Of a DNA stretch of 64,000 bases, positions 39,232 through 49,632 are shown one piece after another (the first letter of the stretch is position 1; each line of letters starts with the position of its first letter). The notes below the pieces were generated by a model. The model worked only from the letters and a program-made list of their open reading frames with translations. It was not told where the DNA came from and did no database searches. This DNA is from an uncultured Owenweeksia sp. (GTDB lineage Bacteria; Bacteroidota; Bacteroidia; Flavobacteriales; Schleiferiaceae). The DNA is taken from contig CAKZRR010000010.1 in the NCBI GenBank assembly GCA_937146805.1, positions 1-64,000 on the forward strand. The letters are read 5' to 3'. The position numbers were made by a program, and so were the translations under genes.

Positions 39232-40134
39232 ATGAAAAGAATCTCACTTCTTATTTCTGTTATCTTGTTGTGCATTTTTAGCGCTTCCTCACTTTTAGCA
39301 CAACATCATTTCCCAAAAGATAGTGCGGAGTGGAAGGTTTGGCATAGGTTCACGGGAGTTCCATCTAGTAGCTATTTAACTGAGCACAAAATAAAGGGTA
39401 GCAAAGTTTTATTAGGGTCAAATCATATAAAATTATCTAGTGGTTTCCGTTCATGGGATTCATATTTCCGAGAGGTAGATTCTACCCAAAAAGTGTACTT
39501 TTTATACGATATCTATGATACGGTTTCCAATAGATTATTATATGATTTTTCAAAAACGGTTGGTGATACTATAACCGTTTTTTATTTTGATACTTGGGAA
39601 ATTAAGTGGGCAGTGGTAGGTGAAGGTTTAGATTCTGTTGGCTCTGAACAAAGGAGGTATATGGATTTAAAACGAGTAGGATGGAACTATTATGATCGTT
39701 GGATTGAAGGAATAGGTAGTACTAGAGGTTTTTTTGCTCCAATTGATGAACCTTCTGGGTGGTTTGAGCACTCGTTTCAAATGGTATGTTTTAGTGATAT
39801 AGGTGCAGGTATTCAGTATGAGCCATTGGCTGGTACTAAATACAATTGCAATACCCCAGCTCATGTGTTTTCAGAGTACGAGCAAACAATGCAGGTTGAG
39901 CAAATAGAGATCTACCCTAATCCGTTTAATAGAGATTTTACCATTGAGAATACAACAACAGAGCCTTGCAGTTATGTATTAACTACTGCAAGTGGGCAAA
40001 TAATAAAGCGCAGTACATTAGAGGCTCGTAAAAAACAGATGGTGTCAGTACCCAACTTACCCGTTGGCCTTTATTTAATTAATTATCAAATAAATGGAAG
40101 GGTTGGGGTGCTAAAGCTGGTTTGTCAATATTAA
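39232..40134 (+). CDS. T9SS type A sorting domain protein, tandem paralog 2
   Basis: Near-identical N- and C-termini to 38310-39215. Confidence 0.9.
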   Translation: MKRISLLISVILLCIFSASSLLAQHHFPKDSAEWKVWHRFTGVPSSSYLTEHKIKGSKVLLGSNHIKLSSGFRSWDSYFREVDSTQKVYFLYDIYDTVSNRLLYDFSKTVGDTITVFYFDTWEIKWAVVGEGLDSVGSEQRRYMDLKRVGWNYYDRWIEGIGSTRGFFAPIDEPSGWFEHSFQMVCFSDIGAGIQYEPLAGTKYNCNTPAHVFSEYEQTMQVEQIEIYPNPFNRDFTIENTTTEPCSYVLTTASGQIIKRSTLEARKKQMVSVPNLPVGLYLINYQINGRVGVLKLVCQY

Positions 40135-40150
40135 GTTGAAGTTTTAGCCC

Positions 40151-41047
40151 ATGAAAAGAATATCACTTCTTGTCTTATTATCCTTATTTAACTGTTCCTC
40201 ACTTTTTGCACAACATCATTTCCCAAAAGATAGTGCGGAGTGGAAACTTTGGGTAATTAACAGAGGGGTTCCTTATTCTAGTCATCTTCTTACGCGTTCA
40301 TTTACTTCAGCTTCAGATACAAACTTCAATGGTTTGAATTTTAAAAGATTAACGCCAGGCTGGGCGGCCAGTGAATCTTATTTTAGGGAAGTAGACTCAA
40401 CCCGCAAGGTTTATTTTTTACATCATAAATGGGATACAGTAGCCAATAGATTGTTATATGACTTTGATAAAACTATTGGTGATACAATTACCGTTTGGGG
40501 TTATCATAATGATACAATTGACTGGGTAGTTTTAGGTGAAGGTTTAGATTCTGTTGGCTCTGAGCAACGAAGGTATATGGATGTAAAACGTGCAGGTTGG
40601 AATTATGTAGATAGGTGGGTGGAAGGAATAGGTAGTGTTAGAGGTTTTTTTGCTCCAATTGCCGAGCCGTCTGGTTGGTTTGAGGTTTCAGTCCAATTAG
40701 TTTGCTTTACGGATAAAGGAAATGGGATAAGGTACGAACCATTTCCTGATAGTGTTTATAATTGCAATACCCCTGCTCATGTGTTTTCAGAGTACGAGCA
40801 AACAATGCAGGTTGAGCAAATAGAGATCTACCCCAACCCGTTTAATAGAGATTTTACCATTGAGAATACAACAACAGAGCCTTGCAGTTATGTGTTAACT
40901 ACTGCAAGTGGTCAAACAATAAAACGCGGTACATTAGAGGCTCGTAAAAAACAGATGGTGTCAGTACCTAACTTACCCGTTGGTGTGTATTTAATTAATT
41001 ATCAGATAAGTGGAAGGGTTGGGGTGCTAAAGTTGGTTTGCCAATAA
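40151..41047 (+). CDS. T9SS type A sorting domain protein, tandem paralog 3
   Basis: Near-identical C-terminus to 39232-40134. Confidence 0.9.
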   Translation: MKRISLLVLLSLFNCSSLFAQHHFPKDSAEWKLWVINRGVPYSSHLLTRSFTSASDTNFNGLNFKRLTPGWAASESYFREVDSTRKVYFLHHKWDTVANRLLYDFDKTIGDTITVWGYHNDTIDWVVLGEGLDSVGSEQRRYMDVKRAGWNYVDRWVEGIGSVRGFFAPIAEPSGWFEVSVQLVCFTDKGNGIRYEPFPDSVYNCNTPAHVFSEYEQTMQVEQIEIYPNPFNRDFTIENTTTEPCSYVLTTASGQTIKRGTLEARKKQMVSVPNLPVGVYLINYQISGRVGVLKLVCQ

Positions 41048-41070
41048 AGTTGGAGAAACTTTAAAAATAG

Positions 41071-41110
41071 AAAAGAGCAACTATGTCAAGGACTAGTCGC
41101 TCTTTTATCT
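41071..41110 (+). terminator. Rho-independent terminator
   Basis: aaaagagcaacta...tagtcgctctttt hairpin between convergent genes. Confidence 0.75.
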
Positions 41111-41140
41111 TCAGATATCCTCAGGTTAAGGCCTAGGGGG

Positions 41141-41635
41141 TCACTGGAGTATTAAGTCTTTAAACGAGCCATTGGTTATATTGGCTTGGCTATTATCTAG
41201 TTGGTCTTTAACTTGTAGTGAAAAAGTGCCGCTGTACTTTCCATTATTTTCGGTTAAGGTAAGACTACCTCCTAAGCTAGCCGAGATATAGTAAAAGTCT
41301 AGGTTACTTCTTGATGTACCATGGCGGTAATAGAACTCAGCATGACCTGGGGCACCAAAGGCATTGCCAAAATCGTAATTGTTACTGGTTAAATCGTCTA
41401 TGTAAATATCAACGGAGGTATGACCATTGGCGGTATCAATATGTTCAAATTTGAAATTACCTTGCGTTTGCGCTACAATTTTCATGGGTAGGCTTACAGT
41501 GTTACCATTAACAGTAAAACAGATGTGCCCGGAGGTGCAGTTTCCGTTACTTCCTGTATTACCGTTTTTCTCGTCTTTTTCACAGGCGGTAAGACTAAAT
41601 ATTACGGCCATTAAAATTACGTATACTTTTTTCAT
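41141..41635 (-). CDS. Hypothetical lipoprotein
   Basis: MKKVYVILMAVIFSLTACEKDEK lipobox. Confidence 0.75.
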   Translation of the reverse strand: MKKVYVILMAVIFSLTACEKDEKNGNTGSNGNCTSGHICFTVNGNTVSLPMKIVAQTQGNFKFEHIDTANGHTSVDIYIDDLTSNNYDFGNAFGAPGHAEFYYRHGTSRSNLDFYYISASLGGSLTLTENNGKYSGTFSLQVKDQLDNSQANITNGSFKDLILQ

Positions 41636-41770
41636 AAGGTGCTAGGTTTATAATTTGCTCAAAATTAAGAGGGTAGTTTACTTTATGAAATACGTAGCCT
41701 ATCGTATAAATTGAAATTTACCTTAGCAGTTACCACAAGGTTGCATAGCTTTTAAATCCCTCATTTTTCG

Positions 41771-41803
41771 TTTGGGCAACAGCTGCTACAATGGTTACCT
41801 TTG
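41771..41803 (+). promoter_or_regulatory. Possible Bacteroidota-type promoter for icmF
   Basis: TTTG - 21 nt - TACCTTTG; spacing slightly long. Confidence 0.4.
41774..41799. repeat. Short repeat, inverse of 38135-38157
   Basis: gggcaacagctgctacaatggttacc; reverse complement GGTAACCATTGTAGCAGCTGTTGCCC. Confidence 0.6.
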
Positions 41804-41824
41804 CGTTCCAAAATTTTTAGATAA

Positions 41825-44800
41825 ATGCAGAATACGGCTCCCTATACTCCTGTAAACAAAGTACGAATTGTAACAGCGGCTTCGCTGTTTGATGGTCACG
41901 ATGCGGCCATTAATATTATGCGTAGAATAATACAAGCTACGGGCTGTGAGGTAATTCATTTAGGCCACGATCGTTCGGTAGAAGAGGTGGTAAATACCGC
42001 TATACAGGAAGATGCGCAAGCCATTGCTATGACATCTTACCAAGGGGGGCATATTGAGTATTTTAAATACATGCGCGATTTGCTCGTTGAAAAAGGCGCT
42101 TCGCAAATCAAAATTTTTGGTGGCGGAGGCGGTGTAATTCTTCCGGAAGAAATTGAAGAATTACAAGCTTACGGTATTGATAGAATTTACTCGCCAGATG
42201 ATGGCCGTACCATGGGATTACAGGGTATGATTAATGATATGGTGCAGCAAGCTGATTTTCCTACGGGTAAAAATATTAATGGCGAGGCTGAGAATATTGA
42301 AGAGAAGTTTAAACCGGCCTTGGCTAAGCTTATTTCGGCAGCCGAAAATTACATGGATGATTCCAAAGAAGTGTTGGATACCATTCACGCAAAAGCGGAT
42401 AAAGTAGAGGTACCAGTACTGGGAATTACCGGAACAGGAGGTGCCGGAAAATCATCGTTGGTAGATGAATTGGTACGTAGGTTTTTGATGGATTTTGAAG
42501 ATAAAACCATTGCTATCATTTCGGTAGACCCTAGCAAGCGTAAAACGGGAGGTGCCCTTTTGGGGGATCGTATTCGTATGAACGCGATTAAAAACGACCG
42601 TGTTTATATGCGCTCTTTGGCTACGCGCCAGAGTAACTTGGCTTTGAGTAAACATGTAAAGGAGGCCGTTAATATTTTAAAAGCGGCCCAATACGATTTA
42701 ATTATTTTAGAAACTTCGGGTATTGGCCAAAGTGATACCGAAATTATAGAGCACAGTGATGTTTCGTTGTATGTGATGACGCCCGAATATGGAGCGGCTA
42801 CGCAGCTGGAGAAAATTGACATGCTCGATTTTGCCGATATAATTGCTCTTAATAAGTTTGATAAAAGAGGTGCCTTAGATGCTTTGCGCGATGTTAAAAA
42901 GCAGTACCAACGCAACCACCAGTTGTGGGATAAAGACCCGGAAACCATGCCTGTTTTTGGCAGTATTGCCAGCCAGTTTAACGACCCCGGCACCAATGCC
43001 TTGTACCGTGCTTTAATGGATAAAGTGGTGGAAAAAACAGGTTCTACCGCACTTGCCTCCAACTTCGCGAGTAGCGAAGAAATGAGCGAAAAGGTATTTA
43101 TTATTCCGCCAAAGCGAACCCGTTACCTTAGCGAAATTGCCGAAAGTAACCGTGCCTATGACGACCGTGTAAAATCGCAGGCAGGCGTAGCGCAAAAGTT
43201 ATACGGTTTGTACCAAGCCATACTCACTTTTGGTGGCCCAGATTTATTGGAAAGGGTGGCTAGTCAGGCAGCCGAAAAGAAGGAAGAAAGCTCTCTTGAA
43301 AACATAGCGGTGGCAGGTTTAGGTGTAGGTGGAACTCCACCAAAAGGAGGCGTGCCTGTTTCTGGAATGCATTTAAATGACGAGGCCACCGTAACGGCCT
43401 TAATGGAAAAATTTAATGAGGTACTTAAAGACCTTGACCCTCATAATTGGGATGTGATTACGGGCTGGGAAGCCAAAGTAAAAAAGTACCGCGATGAGGT
43501 GTATACTTTTGAGGTACGGGGTAAAAAGATTGAAATAAAAACGCATACCGAGTCGCTTTCGCATACGCAAGTGCCTAAGGTTTCGTTGCCACGCTACACG
43601 GCTTGGGGCGATTTATTACAATGGAATTTACAAGAAAATGTGCCAGGCGAATTTCCTTTTACAGCGGGTATTTATCCTTTTAAACGTACGGGCGAAGACC
43701 CCACTCGAATGTTTGCTGGTGAAGGTGGTCCTGAGCGTACCAACAAGCGCTTTCATTACGTAAGTGCCGATATGCCAGCCGCGCGTTTGAGTACGGCTTT
43801 TGATTCGGTTACCCTTTACGGGAATGACCCCGATCACCGACCTGATATTTACGGTAAAATTGGAAACTCAGGCGTAAGCATTTGCTGTTTGGACGATGCC
43901 AAAAAACTGTATTCTGGATTTGATCTTTGTGCTGCTACTACTTCAGTGAGTATGACAATTAATGGGCCAGCTCCCATGTTATTGGCTTTCTTTATGAATG
44001 CCGCCATCGATCAGCAGTGCGAAATGTATATCCGTGAAAACGGATTAGAGCAGGAGGTAGAAGCCAAGCTCAAAGAGATTTACGATGCTAAAGGTTTGCA
44101 ACGTCCCCAGTATCAGGGTGATGAAAAAGCTCCTGAAGGCGATAATGAGACGCTAACTGGTGTTTCGGTAAACGGCCATTTGCCTTTTGGTAACAACGGT
44201 TTGGGATTAATGCTTTTAGGTATATCGGGCGATCAAGTATTGGTGGCCAGTGTGTACAATGAAATTAGAACACGTACGTTGGCTACGGTGCGTGGTACAG
44301 TGCAAGCCGATATTTTAAAAGAGGATCAAGCACAGAACACTTGTATTTTTTCTACCGAGTTTGCCTTAAGGCTGATGGGAGATGTGCAGGAGAGCTTTAT
44401 CAATAAAATGGTACGTAACTTTTACTCGGTATCCATTTCGGGTTACCATATTGCCGAAGCGGGTGCCAACCCTATTACGCAATTGGCTTTTACCTTGGCC
44501 AATGGTTTCACTTACGTGGAATATTATCTGAGCCGAGGAATGGACATCAACAAATTTGGGCCTAACCTTAGCTTTTTCTTCTCCAATGGTATCGACCCTG
44601 AGTATGCCGTAATTGGTAGAGCGGCTCGTAAAATTTGGAGTAAGGCTCTTAAAAATAAGTACGGAGCTAATGCACGTGCGCAAATGTTGAAGTATCATAT
44701 TCAAACTTCAGGGCGTTCGCTGCATGCCCAAGAAATTCAGTTTAACGATATCCGTACTACGCTACAGGCGCTGTATGCTATTTATGATAATTGTAACTCA

Positions 44801-45391
44801 CTGCATACCAATGCGTACGATGAGGCAATTACTACTCCTACCGAAGAGAGCGTACGTAGAGCGATGGCCATTCAGCTAATTATAAATAAGGAATTAGGCT
44901 TGGCCAAAAATGAGAACCCAACGCAGGGTAGTTTTATTATTGAGGAGCTTACCGATTTGGTGGAGGAAGCTGTATTGGCAGAGTTTGATCGTATCACCGA
45001 AAGGGGAGGCGTGTTAGGCGCTATGGAAACCATGTACCAGCGAGGTAAAATTCAGGAAGAAAGCTTGTATTACGAAACCCTAAAACACACGGGCGAGTTT
45101 CCTATTATTGGAGTAAATACTTTCTTGAGTTCTACAGGTTCGCCAACGGTGCGCCCTGGCGAAGTAATTAGAGCAACAGAAGATGAAAAGCAATATCAAA
45201 TTGACATGCTGGGCCGTTTACACAAACGTGCTGAGAACGACACCGATACTTGGTTAAAGAAATTACAGGAGGCGGCCATTAAAAATGAGAATATGTTTGA
45301 TGTGCTGATGGAGGCCGTAAAATATTGCTCACTAGGCCAAATTACCAGTGCTTTGTTTGAAGTGGGTGGACAGTATAGAAGGAATATGTAG
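41825..45391 (+). CDS. icmF: Fused isobutyryl-CoA mutase (B12-binding + G-protein chaperone + mutase)
   Basis: B12-binding domain at N-terminus ([15 protein letters not shown]), [21 protein letters not shown], methylmalonyl-CoA mutase large-subunit-like C-terminal half. Confidence 0.93.
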   Translation: MQNTAPYTPVNKVRIVTAASLFDGHDAAINIMRRIIQATGCEVIHLGHDRSVEEVVNTAIQEDAQAIAMTSYQGGHIEYFKYMRDLLVEKGASQIKIFGGGGGVILPEEIEELQAYGIDRIYSPDDGRTMGLQGMINDMVQQADFPTGKNINGEAENIEEKFKPALAKLISAAENYMDDSKEVLDTIHAKADKVEVPVLGITGTGGAGKSSLVDELVRRFLMDFEDKTIAIISVDPSKRKTGGALLGDRIRMNAIKNDRVYMRSLATRQSNLALSKHVKEAVNILKAAQYDLIILETSGIGQSDTEIIEHSDVSLYVMTPEYGAATQLEKIDMLDFADIIALNKFDKRGALDALRDVKKQYQRNHQLWDKDPETMPVFGSIASQFNDPGTNALYRALMDKVVEKTGSTALASNFASSEEMSEKVFIIPPKRTRYLSEIAESNRAYDDRVKSQAGVAQKLYGLYQAILTFGGPDLLERVASQAAEKKEESSLENIAVAGLGVGGTPPKGGVPVSGMHLNDEATVTALMEKFNEVLKDLDPHNWDVITGWEAKVKKYRDEVYTFEVRGKKIEIKTHTESLSHTQVPKVSLPRYTAWGDLLQWNLQENVPGEFPFTAGIYPFKRTGEDPTRMFAGEGGPERTNKRFHYVSADMPAARLSTAFDSVTLYGNDPDHRPDIYGKIGNSGVSICCLDDAKKLYSGFDLCAATTSVSMTINGPAPMLLAFFMNAAIDQQCEMYIRENGLEQEVEAKLKEIYDAKGLQRPQYQGDEKAPEGDNETLTGVSVNGHLPFGNNGLGLMLLGISGDQVLVASVYNEIRTRTLATVRGTVQADILKEDQAQNTCIFSTEFALRLMGDVQESFINKMVRNFYSVSISGYHIAEAGANPITQLAFTLANGFTYVEYYLSRGMDINKFGPNLSFFFSNGIDPEYAVIGRAARKIWSKALKNKYGANARAQMLKYHIQTSGRSLHAQEIQFNDIRTTLQALYAIYDNCNSLHTNAYDEAITTPTEESVRRAMAIQLIINKELGLAKNENPTQGSFIIEELTDLVEEAVLAEFDRITERGGVLGAMETMYQRGKIQEESLYYETLKHTGEFPIIGVNTFLSSTGSPTVRPGEVIRATEDEKQYQIDMLGRLHKRAENDTDTWLKKLQEAAIKNENMFDVLMEAVKYCSLGQITSALFEVGGQYRRNM

Positions 45392-45451
45392 GCTAGCAGT
45401 ACTTAGTATAGAATACAGAGTATTGAGATTTGGGAAGCCAGATTTGAGATA

Positions 45452-45958
45452 TTAGAAAAGAACTCTTTCTTGTAATGACGTCTTTCTCATATTAACCATC
45501 CAGCCCCAAATGGCTCCAATTATGCTGGCTGGGATACTTCCAAATATTCCAATCCAGAATAGAGGTTTCGCATAATAGTCAAATAGGTCATTGCCCAACT
45601 CTTTTGGCCATGTGTGAAAATCACCCTCTTGAACAAAGCCTAAAGTGCTACCGATAATGGTTCCGCTTAGTAATACCAATAGCGTGAGACCTATGGCTTT
45701 AAAAATGTAGGCGACCAAATGTGAGTAGGTTCTATGAACTAAAAAACCGCACAGAAAGTAAGCTGAAGTTATAATCCCAACACAGCCCAAAAGTAGATTG
45801 GGCCAAATGTTATCAAGGTGCTTACCCCACATAAGACCTTTTAGAATGCCATCATCAATAGCCGTAATTGCAGCAGGAATAAGGTAGGCCACCACCAGCC
45901 CAATGAGGCTGGTGATGGTTCCTGTTTTTTGAGCGTAAGCTTTTATTGGAGTTTCCAT
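45452..45958 (-). CDS. Hypothetical four-TM membrane protein
   Basis: 168 aa hydrophobic ORF. Confidence 0.65.
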   Translation of the reverse strand: METPIKAYAQKTGTITSLIGLVVAYLIPAAITAIDDGILKGLMWGKHLDNIWPNLLLGCVGIITSAYFLCGFLVHRTYSHLVAYIFKAIGLTLLVLLSGTIIGSTLGFVQEGDFHTWPKELGNDLFDYYAKPLFWIGIFGSIPASIIGAIWGWMVNMRKTSLQERVLF

Positions 45959-45960
45959 AC

Positions 45961-46356
45961 TTAAGCTTTTGTTTGCTGCATTTTAATACGTTCGGCTATT
46001 TCGCGATTTTGGCGAGCAGCTTTTTTGCCTTTAAAAAACATAAACAGATTTACAAACAGTACCACACCTAGGTAAATACTAAAGCCCCCAATTTTTTGGC
46101 TTAGTACCTCTATTAGCTCCTGATAGTTGTCCAAACCATACATCTTTAAAATCCACAAAGCAAAACCTACATTGAGCAAGTAAAACCCAGTTTTAAAAAG
46201 TTGATTGGTACTTACCGCAATTTCTTTACGGCCGTTAAAAATGTCCATCATATAAACCAGTCCGTTTTTAAACAAATTGCGCGCTACAAAATAGGTAAGC
46301 AGCAAGGCAACGGGAATGTAAATGATGTACGCGATTACAGTTAAATTAGTAGTCAT
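45961..46356 (-). CDS. Hypothetical membrane protein, paralog of the adjacent gene
   Basis: Shares IAYI.Y, G.VY..D and G.YLLN.G.A patterns with 46369-46725. Confidence 0.7.
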   Translation of the reverse strand: MTTNLTVIAYIIYIPVALLLTYFVARNLFKNGLVYMMDIFNGRKEIAVSTNQLFKTGFYLLNVGFALWILKMYGLDNYQELIEVLSQKIGGFSIYLGVVLFVNLFMFFKGKKAARQNREIAERIKMQQTKA

Positions 46357-46368
46357 GATAATTGAATT

Positions 46369-46725
46369 TTAATTAGTAATAGTTATTGTTTTCTTTTTTA
46401 AAAGGCGAACCCAAAGCATATTGGCAAAATGTATTGCGCCCAGTACTAGGCATATAAGCCCAATTTTGTTGCAGAGTAGTTCCAGCAAATGTTCGGTGCT
46501 TACTACTACGGGCCATTGGCTTAAGCTAAAAGCGGCATAACCTAAGTTTAGCAAGTAGTAACCTATTAATAGTAAGTTGTTTAAGCTTTTTGCCATGTCC
46601 GGTTGCCCGGGATATAAGTCGTGGAGGTACACCGCACCGTAATGGTGAAAAAGCCAACCTACCCTAAGTATGATAAAGGCCGTAATGCCAAAGTACATGA
46701 TGTAAGCAATTATATTCAAATTCAT
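46369..46725 (-). CDS. Hypothetical membrane protein
   Basis: 118 aa ORF directly downstream of a palindromic operator. Confidence 0.7.
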   Translation of the reverse strand: MNLNIIAYIMYFGITAFIILRVGWLFHHYGAVYLHDLYPGQPDMAKSLNNLLLIGYYLLNLGYAAFSLSQWPVVVSTEHLLELLCNKIGLICLVLGAIHFANMLWVRLLKKKTITITN

Positions 46726-46733
46726 AGTTACAG

Positions 46734-46757
46734 AAGTTTCAGTAATTAATGAAAGTT
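46734..46757. promoter_or_regulatory. Palindromic operator 2 (putative GbsR/MarR site)
   Basis: AAGTTTCAGTAATTAATGAAAGTT; matches the site at 47304-47329. Confidence 0.7.
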
Positions 46758-46778
46758 TAAAAGCAAATTTTTTTCTTT

Positions 46779-47279
46779 CTATTTTATAAGGTTCATTAAA
46801 GATTTATAAAACCAGTTTTTATCCGATTTAATAAACTTATCCAACGTGCCGTTTACCTTGCTGGTAAAGTCTTGCAAGCTGGCCATGGTTTCTAAAAATT
46901 GTTGGGCGTCTTCACTCTCGTCTTCCACATTTTGTAATTCGCCTACCATATTTACCACCGGCTCTAATTCTCTTTTACCACGCTCTTTCGCAATTTGACG
47001 TGCTATTTCCCAAATATCCTTACCCGCTGCAAAGTACTCTTTACGCTCACCTGCTATAAATTGTTTTTTTACCAATCCCCAATCTATTAATGATCGGATA
47101 TTCATATTGGCATTGCCTCGCGAAATTTTAAGCTGCGCCATAATTTCCTCTGTGCTCATGGGATCTTTGCTGGCAATAAGTAAAGCGTGTATAGACGACA
47201 TGGTGCGGTTTATTCCCCAGCTGCTGCCTAAGGCTCCCCAGGTTTGTATAAACTGATTTTTGGCTTCGTCTAATTGCAT
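46779..47279 (-). CDS. GbsR/MarR family transcriptional regulator
   Basis: INRTMSSIHALLIASKDPMSTEEIMAQLKISRGNANMNIRSLIDWGLVKK. Confidence 0.9.
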   Translation of the reverse strand: MQLDEAKNQFIQTWGALGSSWGINRTMSSIHALLIASKDPMSTEEIMAQLKISRGNANMNIRSLIDWGLVKKQFIAGERKEYFAAGKDIWEIARQIAKERGKRELEPVVNMVGELQNVEDESEDAQQFLETMASLQDFTSKVNGTLDKFIKSDKNWFYKSLMNLIK

Positions 47280-47303
47280 GGGGCTAAAGTAATATTATTT
47301 TTT

Positions 47304-47329
47304 AAACTTTCAGTAATTATTGAAAGTTT
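47304..47329. promoter_or_regulatory. Palindromic operator 1 (putative GbsR/MarR site)
   Basis: AAACTTTCAGTAATTATTGAAAGTTT, 26-bp dyad with one mismatched pair, 25 bp upstream of the regulator. Confidence 0.75.
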
Positions 47330-47456
47330 GTTTGAGTTAAAAATTTTAGTGCATCACTGTTTTTGGTTAGGCAAACAAAAACAGACAGGTAGCTTGTGAG
47401 AGGAGTCTATATAAATCCTCCACATTTTGTACTTTCACAAACAAAATCTACAGACT

Positions 47457-48188
47457 ATGAGATCCATTGTTTCATTTCTATTTGTACTGTTCGTATTCGC
47501 TTCGTCTGCTCAACCTGTATTTGTTCGCCTTAAAATTGTAGATCCCTCAAATGATGAGGTAACAATTCGCAACTGGAGCTCTATTGCTATTAATATGCAA
47601 GGTTTTGCATTTTGCCATAATGGAAATGCTACTTTTTTAGATAGCCTACCTGTGCTATACGGAAATTTAACTGTGGGCAAAGGTGATTCGGTAACATTTG
47701 CGATGAGTCTTAGTGATACCGGTGACTTGGCTTTACATACCAATGATTTTTGTGCACACTATTTTTACATGGATCATTATGTACAGTGGGGAAGCGGTGG
47801 CCATCCGGGAGAGCAATACGCGGTGCAAGCCAATCTATGGGATGCCAGTGATTTTTTACCCCAAGCATCTAAGTACGTATATCATCACTCACACGGTATA
47901 CAGGGTATTAGCGATTGGCAGCAAAACAATACACGATGGGTTGAGTACCCGAGCGCCCCTGTCATAGAAATGTTTCCTAACCCAGCGGGCAGCAGCCTTC
48001 AGCTTACATCAAATAAACCTATAAAAAAGTTTAAAGTATTTTCCAGTCATGGCCAAAGAGTAAATGCTGCGTGGGTAAATAATGCGCAAAATACCATAGA
48101 TATTAGCTTATTACCGGCAGGGTCTTATTCTATAATTTTTGAAATGGCGGATGGGTTTCGAAGCCAACATTCTTTTTGTAAACTCTGA
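47457..48188 (+). CDS. T9SS type A sorting domain protein
   Basis: Signal peptide from ATG at 47457; VIEMFPNPAGSSLQLTSNKPIKKFKVFSSHGQ tail. Confidence 0.85.
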   Translation: MRSIVSFLFVLFVFASSAQPVFVRLKIVDPSNDEVTIRNWSSIAINMQGFAFCHNGNATFLDSLPVLYGNLTVGKGDSVTFAMSLSDTGDLALHTNDFCAHYFYMDHYVQWGSGGHPGEQYAVQANLWDASDFLPQASKYVYHHSHGIQGISDWQQNNTRWVEYPSAPVIEMFPNPAGSSLQLTSNKPIKKFKVFSSHGQRVNAAWVNNAQNTIDISLLPAGSYSIIFEMADGFRSQHSFCKL

Positions 48189-48606
48189 TTAGCTCTGGTA
48201 TCGCAGGTCCTTTACTTTTTCTAATAGGTCCAGCAAACCAATTACATTGATATTCTCTTTTATGAAATAACTATCCCCGCAGAAATACACATCAGAAAAT
48301 TTGACTCACCTCAACGATTTTATAAAATCAAGGATATCAATTGTCGCTGTGGTGGAAGCGTGGATTGTTTCTATTTTTACAAACTCATGCCACTCGTGAT
48401 CCAAACTTGGGTTATATGGAGAATGATAATCTTGGAAGCTTCCAATCTTCAGGCACAAAAAACTCTCCATCGATTAAATGGGATTTCAGGTAAATTGACA
48501 AAGTAGATAAGTCGATTTGGTAAAGGTTTGAAAACACCACATCGTTGAAAATTTTAAAATTTCCGGCATCGCGATAGAGGTAATGAAGTTTGATATTAGG
48601 CTTCAA
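48189..48606 (-). pseudogene. Decayed hypothetical gene
   Basis: KPNIKLHYLYRDAGNFKIFNDVVFSN...EDWKLPRLSFS, then a frameshift into PYNPSLDHEWHEFVKIETIHASTTATIDILDFIKSLR, an in-frame TGA (48306-48308), and continuation VKFSDVYFCGDSYFIKENINVIGLLDLLEKVKDLRYQS*. Confidence 0.75.
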
Positions 48607-48664
48607 TGTATTTTTGAGGCAATAGTAAATTGCTCAAATCCATATGCCAAAATGGAATATGGCC

Positions 48665-49438
48665 TTACCTCCTAAATCGCTCCTGATAGTGTTGCTCCAA
48701 GAATTCTGGTTGAGGAAAGAAACGCCTTGGTGTTTTTATTTTTTGCCCATCGTACCTCAGAAAGTATTCTGTTGACCACTCGTCTTGCCCGTTTTGTTTA
48801 AGTTCAGGGGAAACAAGAATTACATGATCAGGTCTAATTGTAATTAATCCATTTTCGTACGCCTTATCATGAAGGGTGTTAACAAGAAGGCCATTTCGGG
48901 GGTTTAACCTATGTTTTTCATTTGAACTCCACGGTAGGATATGTCCAGCAACTAACAATTCAGAATTTGAAATTCCTGTTATACAACACTTTCCTTCATA
49001 TGATTGGAGAACAGCTTGGCGAAAAAGGTTTTGATTTACTCTAACCTTCACTAATGCTTCTCGCTCTTTGCCTAGAGTTGGTAAACTGTCTATGTCTATG
49101 TGGTTTAACTGCTCTAGAGAAACTCCTTCAAACTTGGCTCTCAGTTTTTCGCTTTCAAAAGGTAGAACATCAGGATTTTTGTAAAATTCATTCCAAATCT
49201 CCTTATCTAGTTTACTAGCATTACTTGCCCCTTTAATTCCACGTGCTTGTAATGAAGGGTCAAAGCTTGCAAGGTTTCCAAGTTTTAGAGCTACGGCACT
49301 TGGTGTACGGCCAATTAAATTTGCCAACTTAATAACCTCTGGATATCCTTTATGATACTTCCCAAACTCAACTCTCCAATAAAGATTCATCGTTAGAATA
49401 AGTTCTTCACGTGTCCAGAGCTTTTGTCCTTTTTTCAT
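48665..49438 (-). CDS. HNH endonuclease, putative restriction-type
   Basis: WTREELILTMNLYWRVEFGKYHKGYPEVIKLANLIGRTPSAVALKLGNLASFDP; CCITGISNSELLVAGHILPWSSNEKHRLNPRNGLLVNTLHDKAYE. Confidence 0.88.
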   Translation of the reverse strand: MKKGQKLWTREELILTMNLYWRVEFGKYHKGYPEVIKLANLIGRTPSAVALKLGNLASFDPSLQARGIKGASNASKLDKEIWNEFYKNPDVLPFESEKLRAKFEGVSLEQLNHIDIDSLPTLGKEREALVKVRVNQNLFRQAVLQSYEGKCCITGISNSELLVAGHILPWSSNEKHRLNPRNGLLVNTLHDKAYENGLITIRPDHVILVSPELKQNGQDEWSTEYFLRYDGQKIKTPRRFFPQPEFLEQHYQERFRR

Positions 49439-49632
49439 GTTTACTACTTAGATAGGCTAAATATAGAGGTAAATCCTAATCACTTAAGCAACCAGCTGTT
49501 TAGTTGTGAAAAATTACAAAATCTCTGCACTGATATCTTTTACCTTAAGCCTAACGCAACCCATCTCTTTAATCTTCCATCAGTAATACAAGGTGCTTTA
49601 GTGTTAAAGCTACCTTAGTAAAATTAATTTTT

